Part shown: positions 1 to 7,359 of the stretch, piece after piece | Numbering within the stretch: position 1 is the first letter of the stretch | Layout: each line of letters starts with the position of its first letter | From: Bacilli bacterium | GTDB lineage: Bacteria > Bacillota > Bacilli > RF39 > UBA660 | Direction: 5' to 3' | Length of the DNA: 7,571 nucleotides | NCBI GenBank assembly: GCA_017525855.1 | Contig: JAFXSE010000039.1 | Coordinates: forward strand, 1 to 7,571 | Notes under the pieces: model-generated | Seen by the model: only the letters and a program-made list of their open reading frames with translations | Databases searched by the model: none | What the model was told of the DNA's origin: nothing | Made by a program: the position numbers and the translations under genes

Positions 1-102
1 AATTATTTTAATAAATTAAATATTATATATTGAATTGATAAATAATTAATTTTAACCATAATGAATAAATATCAAAAAAAATAAAAAAATTATATTTAAA
101 AA
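1..102. other. Extremely A/T-rich 5' flank and leader
   Basis: Only 6 of 102 bases are G or C. A TATA-like stretch lies at 21-30, but in sequence this poor in G and C it carries no weight as a promoter call. The last 30 bases are mainly A, the typical leader of genes in AT-rich eukaryotes, and there is no purine-rich ribosome binding site of bacterial type. An in-frame TAA at 97-99 blocks any N-terminal extension of the gene. Confidence 0.6.
61..84 (+). promoter_or_regulatory. Upstream ORF (7 codons) in the 5' leader
   Basis: An ATG at 61 with A at -3 opens a seven-codon frame (MNKYQKK) closed by TAA at 82-84, 18 bases before the main ATG and in the same frame register. If transcription starts upstream of 61, scanning ribosomes would meet it first, so it could dampen translation of the main frame. 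The transcription start is not visible, and ATG triplets are easy to obtain by chance in such sequence, so the role is uncertain. Confidence 0.3.
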
Positions 103-168
103 ATGTTACTAAATAAACCGATTCAAATACTATTACTACTTCTTTCAATAGTAGTAACAACCACAACC
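103..168 (+). other. Signal peptide (residues 1 to about 22)
   Basis: The N-terminus has one Lys at position 5, then an uninterrupted hydrophobic core rich in Leu, Ile and Val (about residues 7-18), then a Thr run and small polar residues. This is the classic n-, h- and c-region order of a cleavable eukaryotic signal peptide. The cleavage point is uncertain, roughly residues 20-26. The following segment to about residue 105 is strongly charged (clusters of Glu, Lys and Asp), with no obvious fold, and may be a flexible linker or propeptide. Confidence 0.85.
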
Positions 169-3100
169 AACTTAAATTCCAAAATAAAATCACCTAAAAT
201 AGAAGATATATTTTCGCATTCAGAAGTAGAAGAAGGAGAAATCCCTGATATAGATTTAAACAACAGAGAGGTAGTGGAGGAAGAAATAAAAAAAATAAAT
301 TATTATAAATCTATTGAAGGTGAAACAGTAAGACATCTTGATCCAAAAGAATTAGAAGGAGAAAATAACCATAATTTAAGATCTTTGGCTACTTCAAATG
401 AATTTGATGATGTAAAAATTGTTGACCCAAATACAGACGGATATGATAAAATAAGAAAATGGTTTATAAAAAGTATGAAGCAATATACTTCTAACATAGT
501 TTTATATCCATATGCTTTTACTTATGATCACAAATTGGATAACGGCACTATTTTAACCAAAAAATATAAACAAGGAGGATTCATTTCAATAAAGCCTGAA
601 GAATTGGATGGACTTGATATAGGTCTAAAAACAGATCAAACACTAAAAATTAAAAAAGCAAGAGCTTTATATGATGCTGATATTGCTATATTAAATATAA
701 ATGGAAATTATGAATATTTGAATAATATAAATTATTTTGATGAAGCCATTGATTGGTGTACTTATTTCCAAACTTATTTAGGTAAAGGAATATGTTTAGA
801 TGACTATCAAACTTTCTTGAATAAAAAGGGTAATAATACTAAAAATACCTTTGTAACTTGGATTAATGAAGCTGCAATTAGAAAAGGAGCTTTAATGGAT
901 AATGGTATTCCAAGATTTGGAATTTTAATAATACCTGATTATATTTTAGGAGCAGAAGCTCTTATTAAAAAGAAATTAGAGCAAAGTGGTATTAACAAAA
1001 TTAAGGAATATTACAATAATGGAGGAATTATATTTGCTACAGGGAAATCAGGTTATTTATTCCAAGATTTTGGCTTAATTGCAAAAGGCACTTATAATTT
1101 TCAAAAATTATTAACTATAGACAATAATGATAGAAAAATATCTACAAAAGGATGTGAAGATACCTATAGAGAATATTCAAATGATATTGATTTTAAAAAG
1201 CAATTAGCTTGTGTTTCATTAAAGGAAGAAAAGAAAGTATGTATATCTTCCACATTTTTAACCGAAAAATTAGATCCTGAATTAAAAACTTTAATTTCAA
1301 TGGATACAGAAGAAGTGGATTTAAAAATAAAAGATAAAGATACAGGAAGATTAAGCAATTTAACTGAAACCCAAAAAGAAAATCTTACATTAGTTTCCCA
1401 TAAATCAAACGAAAAAAATGGTCAAATATTTTTAATGAATTTCAATCCAATGTTTAGCGGAGGTGATAGAGATATTATTTTAAATCTTCTTTCATTGGCT
1501 CTTAGTAAAGAATTATATTTTACTTCAAAAGTTACTATGTCAATAAATTCAACAGAATTGCCTGATATACCAATACCTGCAGGTGAAGCAGGGTTTAATT
1601 TAGAAATAAAAAGTATTCTCCATAATTTAAATGATCAAAAAATAAATAATTCTGCTTTATATATGTTTTTACCTGATAATTTTAATTGGACTGAAATACC
1701 AGACAAATGTATTAAAACAAATAATAAGACATTAATTCCAAACAAAGTAACAAAAAAAAAAACTGTTACTAGCAAAAATGATTTCCTATATTGTGAACTA
1801 GGTGAAATTGATTCTTATGAAAAATATAATTTTAAAATTACAATATCAGTCTTAAATTATAAAGCTACTCAAGAAAAATATAGTGTTTTACTTTTAAATC
1901 CTATTTTAGTTTTCACAGATTCGAACAATATAGAAAATATATTGGCTGATAACATAAGAGTAAATTGTGAAGCAGCTTCATTATTAAGAGTAGCTATAAA
2001 TCCAGATCCAAGTTCATTTTATCCAGTTAAAGGTGAAGGACAATATGTAGATAATGTTGTTAAAGTTGAAAATAAAGAACAAACAGGTGCTTTTGATGTT
2101 GAATATATAGGCTTAATTCCAATAATATCTCCTTTAACAGATGGAGATGATCAAAGAAAAACTCAATGGAATTTGAAAATATATGTTGATTATTATAATA
2201 ATACAATTAATAATTATGAAGTACCATTTAATTCTTCAGGTGCAACTGATTTTATTTACACAGCTTTCCTACAAGGTAAAGGAGCTGTTATCGTTGCAGA
2301 ATGGGACTCCCCAGTACTCCCTGTGAAACAAACTATTGAAAAAATTAAAAGTAATGAAGAAGCTGAAAATTTAAAAAATGATGTAGACCTTAAAGGAATC
2401 AATGTCGGTCTGATAACTATTGGTAAAACATCAGAAATTATAAAACAAGTTAATTACAGAAATAGTGATAGATTTTATAAATTAGCTTCACAAAGATTAA
2501 TGGTCTTTATAGATGATTCAACGCCAGAAGGAGCTGAAACTCTTTATAAAAGTTTTCAAAAGATTCCTGATGAATGGAAAGATACTATCAAAAAAGATAG
2601 AGCAAAAAGAGAATTTATATTTACTAGATCAGATATATATTTCTATAAAAATGAAAATTATGTTAATCCTCCAAAAGTAGATGAAAAAGTTATTTTTTCA
2701 GTTGATAAACTTGTAGCTTATGATCCACATAAAGATGGATGCTTTGAAGAAAGAACAATTGATGTAAAAAGCCAAGTCTTAGAATATGGATATTTTGATA
2801 ATTTTGAAGAAGAGCATAGAAATACTATACTTAAACCAAATATTTATTCAAATGAATTATTTGAATATTGTGACCTTAAAGTAATTGATCCTACTGATGA
2901 AAACTCAATAAAAAATTACTTTACTAATACAAGCTATGTAAGACCTGTTCATTATATTATTCCTAATGTTGAAGATTCAATAAGACATCCTGATCAAATT
3001 TATGGTTTTAAAAAAGATGATGATTATTCTGGCCATCATGAAGTATATAAATCAATTAAATTTTTATATGTTCATACTTTAGATTTTACAATAATTAATA

Positions 3101-6100
3101 CAACATGCATATATGGAGGAAAAATTATAATTGATTTAGGTTCATATAAAATTAAAAGTGCAGAAGAAGTAACTATTGCTCCTGATCAAATTGCTATTTA
3201 TAAAACTGAATATAAAAACAATAAAATAGAAGCATTTTTCAGAAGAGGACTTATGTCAAATGAACAATTTGGTAAAAATTTAGGTATTAAAGTAAATATT
3301 GAAAATTTAAAAAATTCAAAAGATGCTTTAGTTCGTGAAAATGTTAATTTAATGTTGACTATTGAGGAAATGAAATATGATATTTCTTTCCCAGATACAT
3401 ATGAAAGATATTATTTTGTTTCAAGTGAAAATTATTTATTCACATATGAAAGTGCTTGGAGTTATCCAGCTCTTGAAATAAAAGCAAAATTAGATAGAAC
3501 ATTAAATGGATATGAAACATTAGAGCCATTCAGTAGATATGGAGTATATATTCAAGAAATTAATCATAGGACTGTATATGGAACAGCTGAAACTCATTTC
3601 CAAACAAAGCCTGGTATCGTAGGAAATGGAGCAGGATTTAGTATGATATCAAATTTGGGTATATCATCAATTCCATTTATTGAATATTTAACTGTTGGTA
3701 AAGGACAAGTAATTCCAGCTGGAACTAGTACTTCTAGAACAACATGGAAAGATATATGGGGAAGAGTATGGCATCAACCACTTAGAAGTGTTTTCCCAGA
3801 TGTTCCTCCCATCCCCCCACCGCTTAAAAACTTTATGATGACAACTACATATGAAATATTACAAGACGGAAAACAAATATATGAATGGCCTTCAGATGAA
3901 AATGCTCAAATTCATCTTCATATAAAATTATTAAATAATTATCCAAAATATTTTGAAATAACTCGTTGTGAAAAAAATCAAATTTTATTTGTACCAAAAT
4001 CATCAGGAGAATATCATGATCGTGAATATGCAGCAACAAGTAAGGAAAATATAGAATATTCAAAATTTGAAAATAAAAAGAATGTTTATTTAAGACAAGG
4101 GGGATTTGCCTCTTATGGAACATGCTTTAGTGAAAAAGGAGCCATAGTTGGAGGAAAAAAAGTAGAAGGTGAATTTTTGAAACAAATTGAAAAAGCTAAA
4201 TTATGTGCTGATTTAACAGATCAAGATGCCATAGCAAAATGTGAAGAAGAATTAAAAGATATAACAACTTTACATAAAGTAGATAAAGGTTCCTCAGTCA
4301 CAGGAAAAAAATGGAATTATTCTCCAACAGTTGAAAAGTATTATCCAACAGGATATATTCAAGAAGATATGTGGGATTTAACTCATATTGATTACGATAA
4401 TAACAATATGGACAAAGCATATAAATATCATATGGATAACCATGTACCTAATTATGATAATACTATTATTAAACCTCAAAATACTATTGCAATACCAATT
4501 TATAAAGGCCTTGGATTCAGTATTCTTTATGACAAAAATAATGAAATGGATTATCATGGTACAAAAAAAAGAGGATGGTGGAGTGATAACTTACAAAATA
4601 AAGATGATACTTTAGTAGCAGGACAAAAGACTTGTAATACTATTTCAGTTGATAAATCAAGTTCATTAACTAATTGGGTGGAAGGAAAAGATTTAATAAG
4701 TTATACTAATAAAGGTAATTCTGCTGTTCAAAAAATAATAAATGAAAGAAATAAAAATATATATGTTTGTTTATATAATAGAAAAAGGCCAGAGTTTGGT
4801 CCTGATACAAATATAAAATATTACACAGGAAATGTGAATCAAAATAATATAGTTCCAATTATTGTAGATTTGGAAAAAAATGATGAAAGATTAACAAATT
4901 ATAAATGTAAAGGAGATCAATATACTCCAGATAATTTATATGAATTAGAAGATAATCTTTTAGTTACACCTACATCTAAAGATTATTTATATTTTGCTGC
5001 AAATTTAAGAGGAGAAGCAAAAGAATCATTTAATGTTTTGATGAAATTGACCTATTTTGATAAAATTAAATATGAAGGAATGGTAAAAGTTAATGAAGGG
5101 GGTAGATTTGTCTATTGGAATCCTGCAAATGGTCCAAATAGTTTCTTAGTGGTTGATGATCCTGTTAGTATTGTTAATGCTAAAAGAAATGATATAGAAA
5201 TAGCAAATAATTTATTCCCAGGAAGAGTAAATACTTTCAATGCTGTAATTTATCATTCATATATATTTAGAGATGAAGGAAAAATTGAAAAAGAATGGCC
5301 ATTTAAAGATTTTTATGCAAATTCATATGGATTTGGAGACGTTGCAATATCTGTATATATAGGGGGAATTAGAAAGTCAAAAGCTGTTATCCAACCTGGA
5401 GATACAACTTATGCAAAAATTATATTTTATAATAATTGTGGATTTGATTGGAATATGAAAGGAGATGCTATAATTTTTGATTATAGAGGTAAAAAGCCAA
5501 TTAGTGCTAATGATTTATTATCGAAACATGCTCATACTATACAAGCTCCTTTAGAATATAGATTTTTAAAATATACTGTTGATAATGAATATAAAGATTA
5601 TATTCAAATAAAACCAAGTGATCACAATATAGATGTAGCACCTGAATTTTTCGATTTTGAAAATATAAATGTAGTAACAATAAGAGATGGTTTCAAAGGT
5701 GAATATAATCTTCAAATAAATGTTACTGATGATTTTCCAGTTAATTTAAGAGGTAAGCCAATTGAAATAAAATTAGAAGTAATTACTTCTTATTTCGATA
5801 AATTCCCAGGAACAAATACTGATCCTATAAAAAATTATCATAAATATACAGTAAAAGTTCCTTCTCTTTATATTGGTGTCCCATTCGAAGGAGGAGATTT
5901 CAATGGAAAAGTACTATATACTTCAGCTCAAGCCAGCGATTTAGATTTATCTATTATTCTTGGATTAGACTGGAATATAGATGGAATAAAATATGTAAAT
6001 AAAGAAATTTTGGAAAAAATGGCAAATGCAACTCAAAATAAAAACTATTTAGAAGAAATAGATGAATATTGGAAAGAATTAGGGAATAATACAATAAGTT

Positions 6101-7359
6101 TCACTGAAAGCAAAGTTGATTATGAATTTAAAAAAGTAACTGTAGAAGGAATTAAAAAAGATTTTCCACTTTTCCCAAAAACAATAATAGGAGCACCTGA
6201 TATAGCCCAAGTTGGTATATTAATTAGATCAAGTGTTTCTCAAATACCATATGGTATATCATATCCAATTAATACTGTTACTATGAAATACAAACAATGG
6301 AATGGAAAAGTAAAAGAATCAAAAGGAGAAAAACCATTTATATATGGTACTGGAGCATGGCTTGTACTAAGTTATAGTAGAACTCTAGTAGAACAGTTAC
6401 CAAATGGGGAATATGTAGATAAAGAAAATCAGGAATTATATCATGAAGACGAAGGTATAATGAGAGTCGATTTCTTGATAAAAAATATAGGTAACGGAAA
6501 TTCATATAATACTACTTATGAAATAGTTATAGATAAAGGAATGACGTATCTTGGACATTATCAGGGATTGAAAGAAATATCTGTAAAAAAGACTTCTGAT
6601 GGGACTGTAGTTAAATTTGATCTAAATTCTGCAATTTTACAGGGAGAAAGCTTTGGAAGTTATATTTATTTAAGATATTATAAATGTATTGAATCTATTG
6701 GTGCTTTAACTCCTGATGAAATAAATAAATTACCTTCAGTTTTAAAAGTTGCAAAAGAAGCCTCTGCTACTCTTGATTTAAATGAAAATCATGGACAAAA
6801 TCAAGTCACTGAGCATATTAGAACACCTTTGACTTTTGCTTATAAATTAAAAGTAGGTACTTTGGTTTATTTAGATATGGTTGTTTCTGGGAAGAGAAGC
6901 AACCCTTCTATTGAATTAAGGCCAAAAATAAAATACGATAAAGATAGTAATGATGATGAAAATAATTGTGATTATTCATTAAGCAAAATGGATTATACAA
7001 ATTCTAGCATAAAAGATTTAAGGAAATTAGAGGAAAGCGAAGTGTTATATAAATTTGGAAAAATTAAAAATATAAAAGACAAGCCAGTTCATGATAAAAA
7101 TATTAAAGATCATTATGTTATGTATACTGCTACATTAAGAAGAAGTGATAAATCTTTAACTTTAAATGAAATTTACTATATCCAAAAAGAAATTGGAATT
7201 TCAATTTATGAAAAAGCCTTAATTATAATATCTTCTGTCTTTTTAGCTTTTGCTTTATTATTCACAGTACTTGCTGTGAGAAATTTGAAAAAGGTACAAG
7301 GAAAAGATATTGAAAAAGAAGTTAAATTTGGTAAAATTGAAAAACTCCTTGAGGAGTAA
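103..7359 (+). CDS. Very large predicted type I membrane protein (2,418 aa), unrecognised; GATase-like plus DUF11-like ectodomain
   Basis: One open frame without introns, closed by TAA. The start is well fixed: an in-frame TAA lies at 97-99, two codons before this ATG, which has A at -3 in an A-rich leader. The protein begins with a signal peptide (hydrophobic core about residues 7-18) and ends with a single transmembrane helix (2372-2392) and a 26-residue charged tail, giving type I topology. At least 17 Asn-X-Ser/Thr sequons are visible (147, 244, 419, 427, 482, 515, 528, 541, 699, 710, 942, 999, 1873, 1975, 1995, 2136, 2300), as expected for a secretory-pathway ectodomain. By eye the ectodomain holds a GATase-like fold (about 187-474), DUF11-like beta-sandwiches (about 482-590 and 2116-2195) and another beta-sandwich candidate (about 1744-1898). 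The rest, about 600-1740, is unassigned and looks mostly beta-rich. No catalytic motif is convincing. A cell-surface or adhesion/scaffold role is a guess from architecture alone. Gene reality is near certain; function is unknown. Confidence 0.95.
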   Translation: MLLNKPIQILLLLLSIVVTTTTNLNSKIKSPKIEDIFSHSEVEEGEIPDIDLNNREVVEEEIKKINYYKSIEGETVRHLDPKELEGENNHNLRSLATSNEFDDVKIVDPNTDGYDKIRKWFIKSMKQYTSNIVLYPYAFTYDHKLDNGTILTKKYKQGGFISIKPEELDGLDIGLKTDQTLKIKKARALYDADIAILNINGNYEYLNNINYFDEAIDWCTYFQTYLGKGICLDDYQTFLNKKGNNTKNTFVTWINEAAIRKGALMDNGIPRFGILIIPDYILGAEALIKKKLEQSGINKIKEYYNNGGIIFATGKSGYLFQDFGLIAKGTYNFQKLLTIDNNDRKISTKGCEDTYREYSNDIDFKKQLACVSLKEEKKVCISSTFLTEKLDPELKTLISMDTEEVDLKIKDKDTGRLSNLTETQKENLTLVSHKSNEKNGQIFLMNFNPMFSGGDRDIILNLLSLALSKELYFTSKVTMSINSTELPDIPIPAGEAGFNLEIKSILHNLNDQKINNSALYMFLPDNFNWTEIPDKCIKTNNKTLIPNKVTKKKTVTSKNDFLYCELGEIDSYEKYNFKITISVLNYKATQEKYSVLLLNPILVFTDSNNIENILADNIRVNCEAASLLRVAINPDPSSFYPVKGEGQYVDNVVKVENKEQTGAFDVEYIGLIPIISPLTDGDDQRKTQWNLKIYVDYYNNTINNYEVPFNSSGATDFIYTAFLQGKGAVIVAEWDSPVLPVKQTIEKIKSNEEAENLKNDVDLKGINVGLITIGKTSEIIKQVNYRNSDRFYKLASQRLMVFIDDSTPEGAETLYKSFQKIPDEWKDTIKKDRAKREFIFTRSDIYFYKNENYVNPPKVDEKVIFSVDKLVAYDPHKDGCFEERTIDVKSQVLEYGYFDNFEEEHRNTILKPNIYSNELFEYCDLKVIDPTDENSIKNYFTNTSYVRPVHYIIPNVEDSIRHPDQIYGFKKDDDYSGHHEVYKSIKFLYVHTLDFTIINTTCIYGGKIIIDLGSYKIKSAEEVTIAPDQIAIYKTEYKNNKIEAFFRRGLMSNEQFGKNLGIKVNIENLKNSKDALVRENVNLMLTIEEMKYDISFPDTYERYYFVSSENYLFTYESAWSYPALEIKAKLDRTLNGYETLEPFSRYGVYIQEINHRTVYGTAETHFQTKPGIVGNGAGFSMISNLGISSIPFIEYLTVGKGQVIPAGTSTSRTTWKDIWGRVWHQPLRSVFPDVPPIPPPLKNFMMTTTYEILQDGKQIYEWPSDENAQIHLHIKLLNNYPKYFEITRCEKNQILFVPKSSGEYHDREYAATSKENIEYSKFENKKNVYLRQGGFASYGTCFSEKGAIVGGKKVEGEFLKQIEKAKLCADLTDQDAIAKCEEELKDITTLHKVDKGSSVTGKKWNYSPTVEKYYPTGYIQEDMWDLTHIDYDNNNMDKAYKYHMDNHVPNYDNTIIKPQNTIAIPIYKGLGFSILYDKNNEMDYHGTKKRGWWSDNLQNKDDTLVAGQKTCNTISVDKSSSLTNWVEGKDLISYTNKGNSAVQKIINERNKNIYVCLYNRKRPEFGPDTNIKYYTGNVNQNNIVPIIVDLEKNDERLTNYKCKGDQYTPDNLYELEDNLLVTPTSKDYLYFAANLRGEAKESFNVLMKLTYFDKIKYEGMVKVNEGGRFVYWNPANGPNSFLVVDDPVSIVNAKRNDIEIANNLFPGRVNTFNAVIYHSYIFRDEGKIEKEWPFKDFYANSYGFGDVAISVYIGGIRKSKAVIQPGDTTYAKIIFYNNCGFDWNMKGDAIIFDYRGKKPISANDLLSKHAHTIQAPLEYRFLKYTVDNEYKDYIQIKPSDHNIDVAPEFFDFENINVVTIRDGFKGEYNLQINVTDDFPVNLRGKPIEIKLEVITSYFDKFPGTNTDPIKNYHKYTVKVPSLYIGVPFEGGDFNGKVLYTSAQASDLDLSIILGLDWNIDGIKYVNKEILEKMANATQNKNYLEEIDEYWKELGNNTISFTESKVDYEFKKVTVEGIKKDFPLFPKTIIGAPDIAQVGILIRSSVSQIPYGISYPINTVTMKYKQWNGKVKESKGEKPFIYGTGAWLVLSYSRTLVEQLPNGEYVDKENQELYHEDEGIMRVDFLIKNIGNGNSYNTTYEIVIDKGMTYLGHYQGLKEISVKKTSDGTVVKFDLNSAILQGESFGSYIYLRYYKCIESIGALTPDEINKLPSVLKVAKEASATLDLNENHGQNQVTEHIRTPLTFAYKLKVGTLVYLDMVVSGKRSNPSIELRPKIKYDKDSNDDENNCDYSLSKMDYTNSSIKDLRKLEESEVLYKFGKIKNIKDKPVHDKNIKDHYVMYTATLRRSDKSLTLNEIYYIQKEIGISIYEKALIIISSVFLAFALLFTVLAVRNLKKVQGKDIEKEVKFGKIEKLLEE
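661..1524 (+). other. Class I glutamine-amidotransferase-like fold, probably non-catalytic (residues about 187-474)
   Basis: Seen: a hydrophobic strand ILNI at 194-197; a strand ending in IIPDY (276-280); a helix leading into a Tyr-Asn-Asn-Gly-Gly turn and then the strand IIFATGKSGYL (309-319); and, after an insert, the strand IFLMNFNP (442-449) followed by a helix RDIILNLLSLAL (456-467). The order 'strand-PDY, helix, (Y/V)xxGG, strand-ATG-x-SG, ... G(K/Q)-strand-NF-P, R-x-I-x-N helix' is characteristic of GATase-like domains such as those in GH42-type trimerization or ThuA-like proteins. The usual Gly-x-Cys-x-Gly nucleophile elbow is not present; Gly-Lys-Ser-Gly (314-317) sits there instead, so catalysis is doubtful. 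An insert of about 120 residues (320-440) containing Cys351, 370 and 380 is unusual. The assignment is by pattern only. Confidence 0.5.
1546..1872 (+). other. DUF11-like beta-sandwich module (residues about 482-590)
   Basis: This stretch follows directly on the GATase-like region. It shows the DUF11 layout: a strand with alternating hydrophobics (FNLEIKSIL, 497-505), an Asn-Asn-Ser turn, then strand and LPDNFNW (523-529), a Cys soon after (536), then LYCELGEI (563-569) and a final strand YNFKITISV (575-583). In DUF11 domains the 'LP-x-G/N-F', 'C...C-x-L-G-x-I/L' and 'x-T-I-x-V' elements occupy the same order. Cys536 and Cys565 are placed to form the disulfide often seen in such modules. Four sequons (482, 515, 528, 541) fall within it. 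Known DUF11 proteins are surface-exposed; no function is implied. Confidence 0.5.
5332..5796 (+). other. Candidate Ig/CARDB-like beta-sandwich (residues about 1744-1898)
   Basis: The segment starts with a regular beta pattern (VAISVYIGG, 1747-1755), then AVIQPGDTTYAKIIFYNN (1761-1778) and a Cys-Gly-Phe-Asp-Trp turn (1779-1783). It ends with paired strands around 1870-1898, including a sequon at 1873. A 'V-x-PGD-x-x-x-Y/F-x-I-x-F-x-N-x-G' signature is typical of CARDB, DUF11 and NEW3-type extracellular beta-sandwiches, in which the PGD turn precedes the strand carrying the conserved Asn. The exact boundaries and family are uncertain. Confidence 0.35.
6448..6687 (+). other. Membrane-proximal DUF11-like module (residues about 2116-2195)
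   Basis: Seen: a strand IMRVDFLIKNIGNG (2118-2131) with the Asn-x-Gly-x-Gly turn common in DUF11/CARDB domains; a sequon at 2136; a strand TTYEIVIDKGMTYLGHY (2137-2153), recalling 'x-V-x-D-x-L-P-x-G-x-x-Y-x-x' of DUF11; a strand VVKFDL (2168-2173), then Gly-Glu-Ser and YIYLRYY (2187-2193). The 'strand, LN/LQ-GES, strand' end resembles the 'L-x-x-G-x-S' element before the last strand of these domains. It lies about 175 residues before the transmembrane helix, so it would be close to the membrane. Confidence 0.4.
7216..7356 (+). other. C-terminal transmembrane helix (2372-2392) and short cytoplasmic tail (2393-2418)
   Basis: A 21-residue stretch made only of Ala, Leu, Ile, Ser, Val, Phe and Thr follows Glu2370-Lys2371. 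It is closed by Arg2393 and Lys2396-Lys2397, which obeys the positive-inside rule for a cytoplasmic C-terminus. The tail is charged throughout and ends in Leu-Leu-Glu-Glu. It has no KKxx/KDEL retrieval signal, no YxxPhi motif, and only an imperfect acidic-dileucine (Glu2413 is two residues before the Leu pair rather than four). With the N-terminal signal peptide this gives a single-pass type I protein. Confidence 0.9.

Noticed and set aside
21..30. TATA-box-like TATTATATAT
   Set aside because: The whole flank is about 94% A/T, so a TATA match has no discriminating value without a mapped transcription start.
303..497. 64-codon open frame on the minus strand
   Set aside because: Lies wholly antisense to the large gene; hydrophobic Phe/Ser/Leu-rich composition is what the reverse strand of AT-rich Lys/Glu/Asn coding sequence gives. 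No support.
1024..1053. Near P-loop around residues 308-316 (GG...TGKS)
   Set aside because: Spacing is five rather than four residues between the glycines, and the context fits the GATase-like strand-turn better.
1164..1358. 64-codon open frame on the minus strand
   Set aside because: Antisense shadow of the same gene with the same Ser/Phe-rich composition.
2407..2430. Exact Walker A pattern (G769-x4-G-K-T776) in GLITIGKT
   Set aside because: The pattern is short and common by chance. It lies in a predicted extracellular region, and I see no Walker B or other NTPase motif downstream.
3845..4123. 92-codon open frame on the minus strand, rich in Phe, His, Ile and Leu
   Set aside because: Antisense shadow; its composition follows from the plus-strand Glu/Lys/Asn/Tyr codons and it has no leader or domain pattern.
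4388..4615. 75-codon plus-strand frame overlapping the large gene
   Set aside because: Alternate-frame reading of an Asn/Asp/Tyr-rich stretch, giving Ile/Met/Thr-rich sequence; chance overlap in AT-rich DNA.
103..7359. Ciliate-type code or bacterial origin
   Set aside because: Glutamine is encoded by CAA/CAG, no in-frame TAA/TAG/TGA occurs before the terminal TAA, and there is no Shine-Dalgarno sequence before the start.
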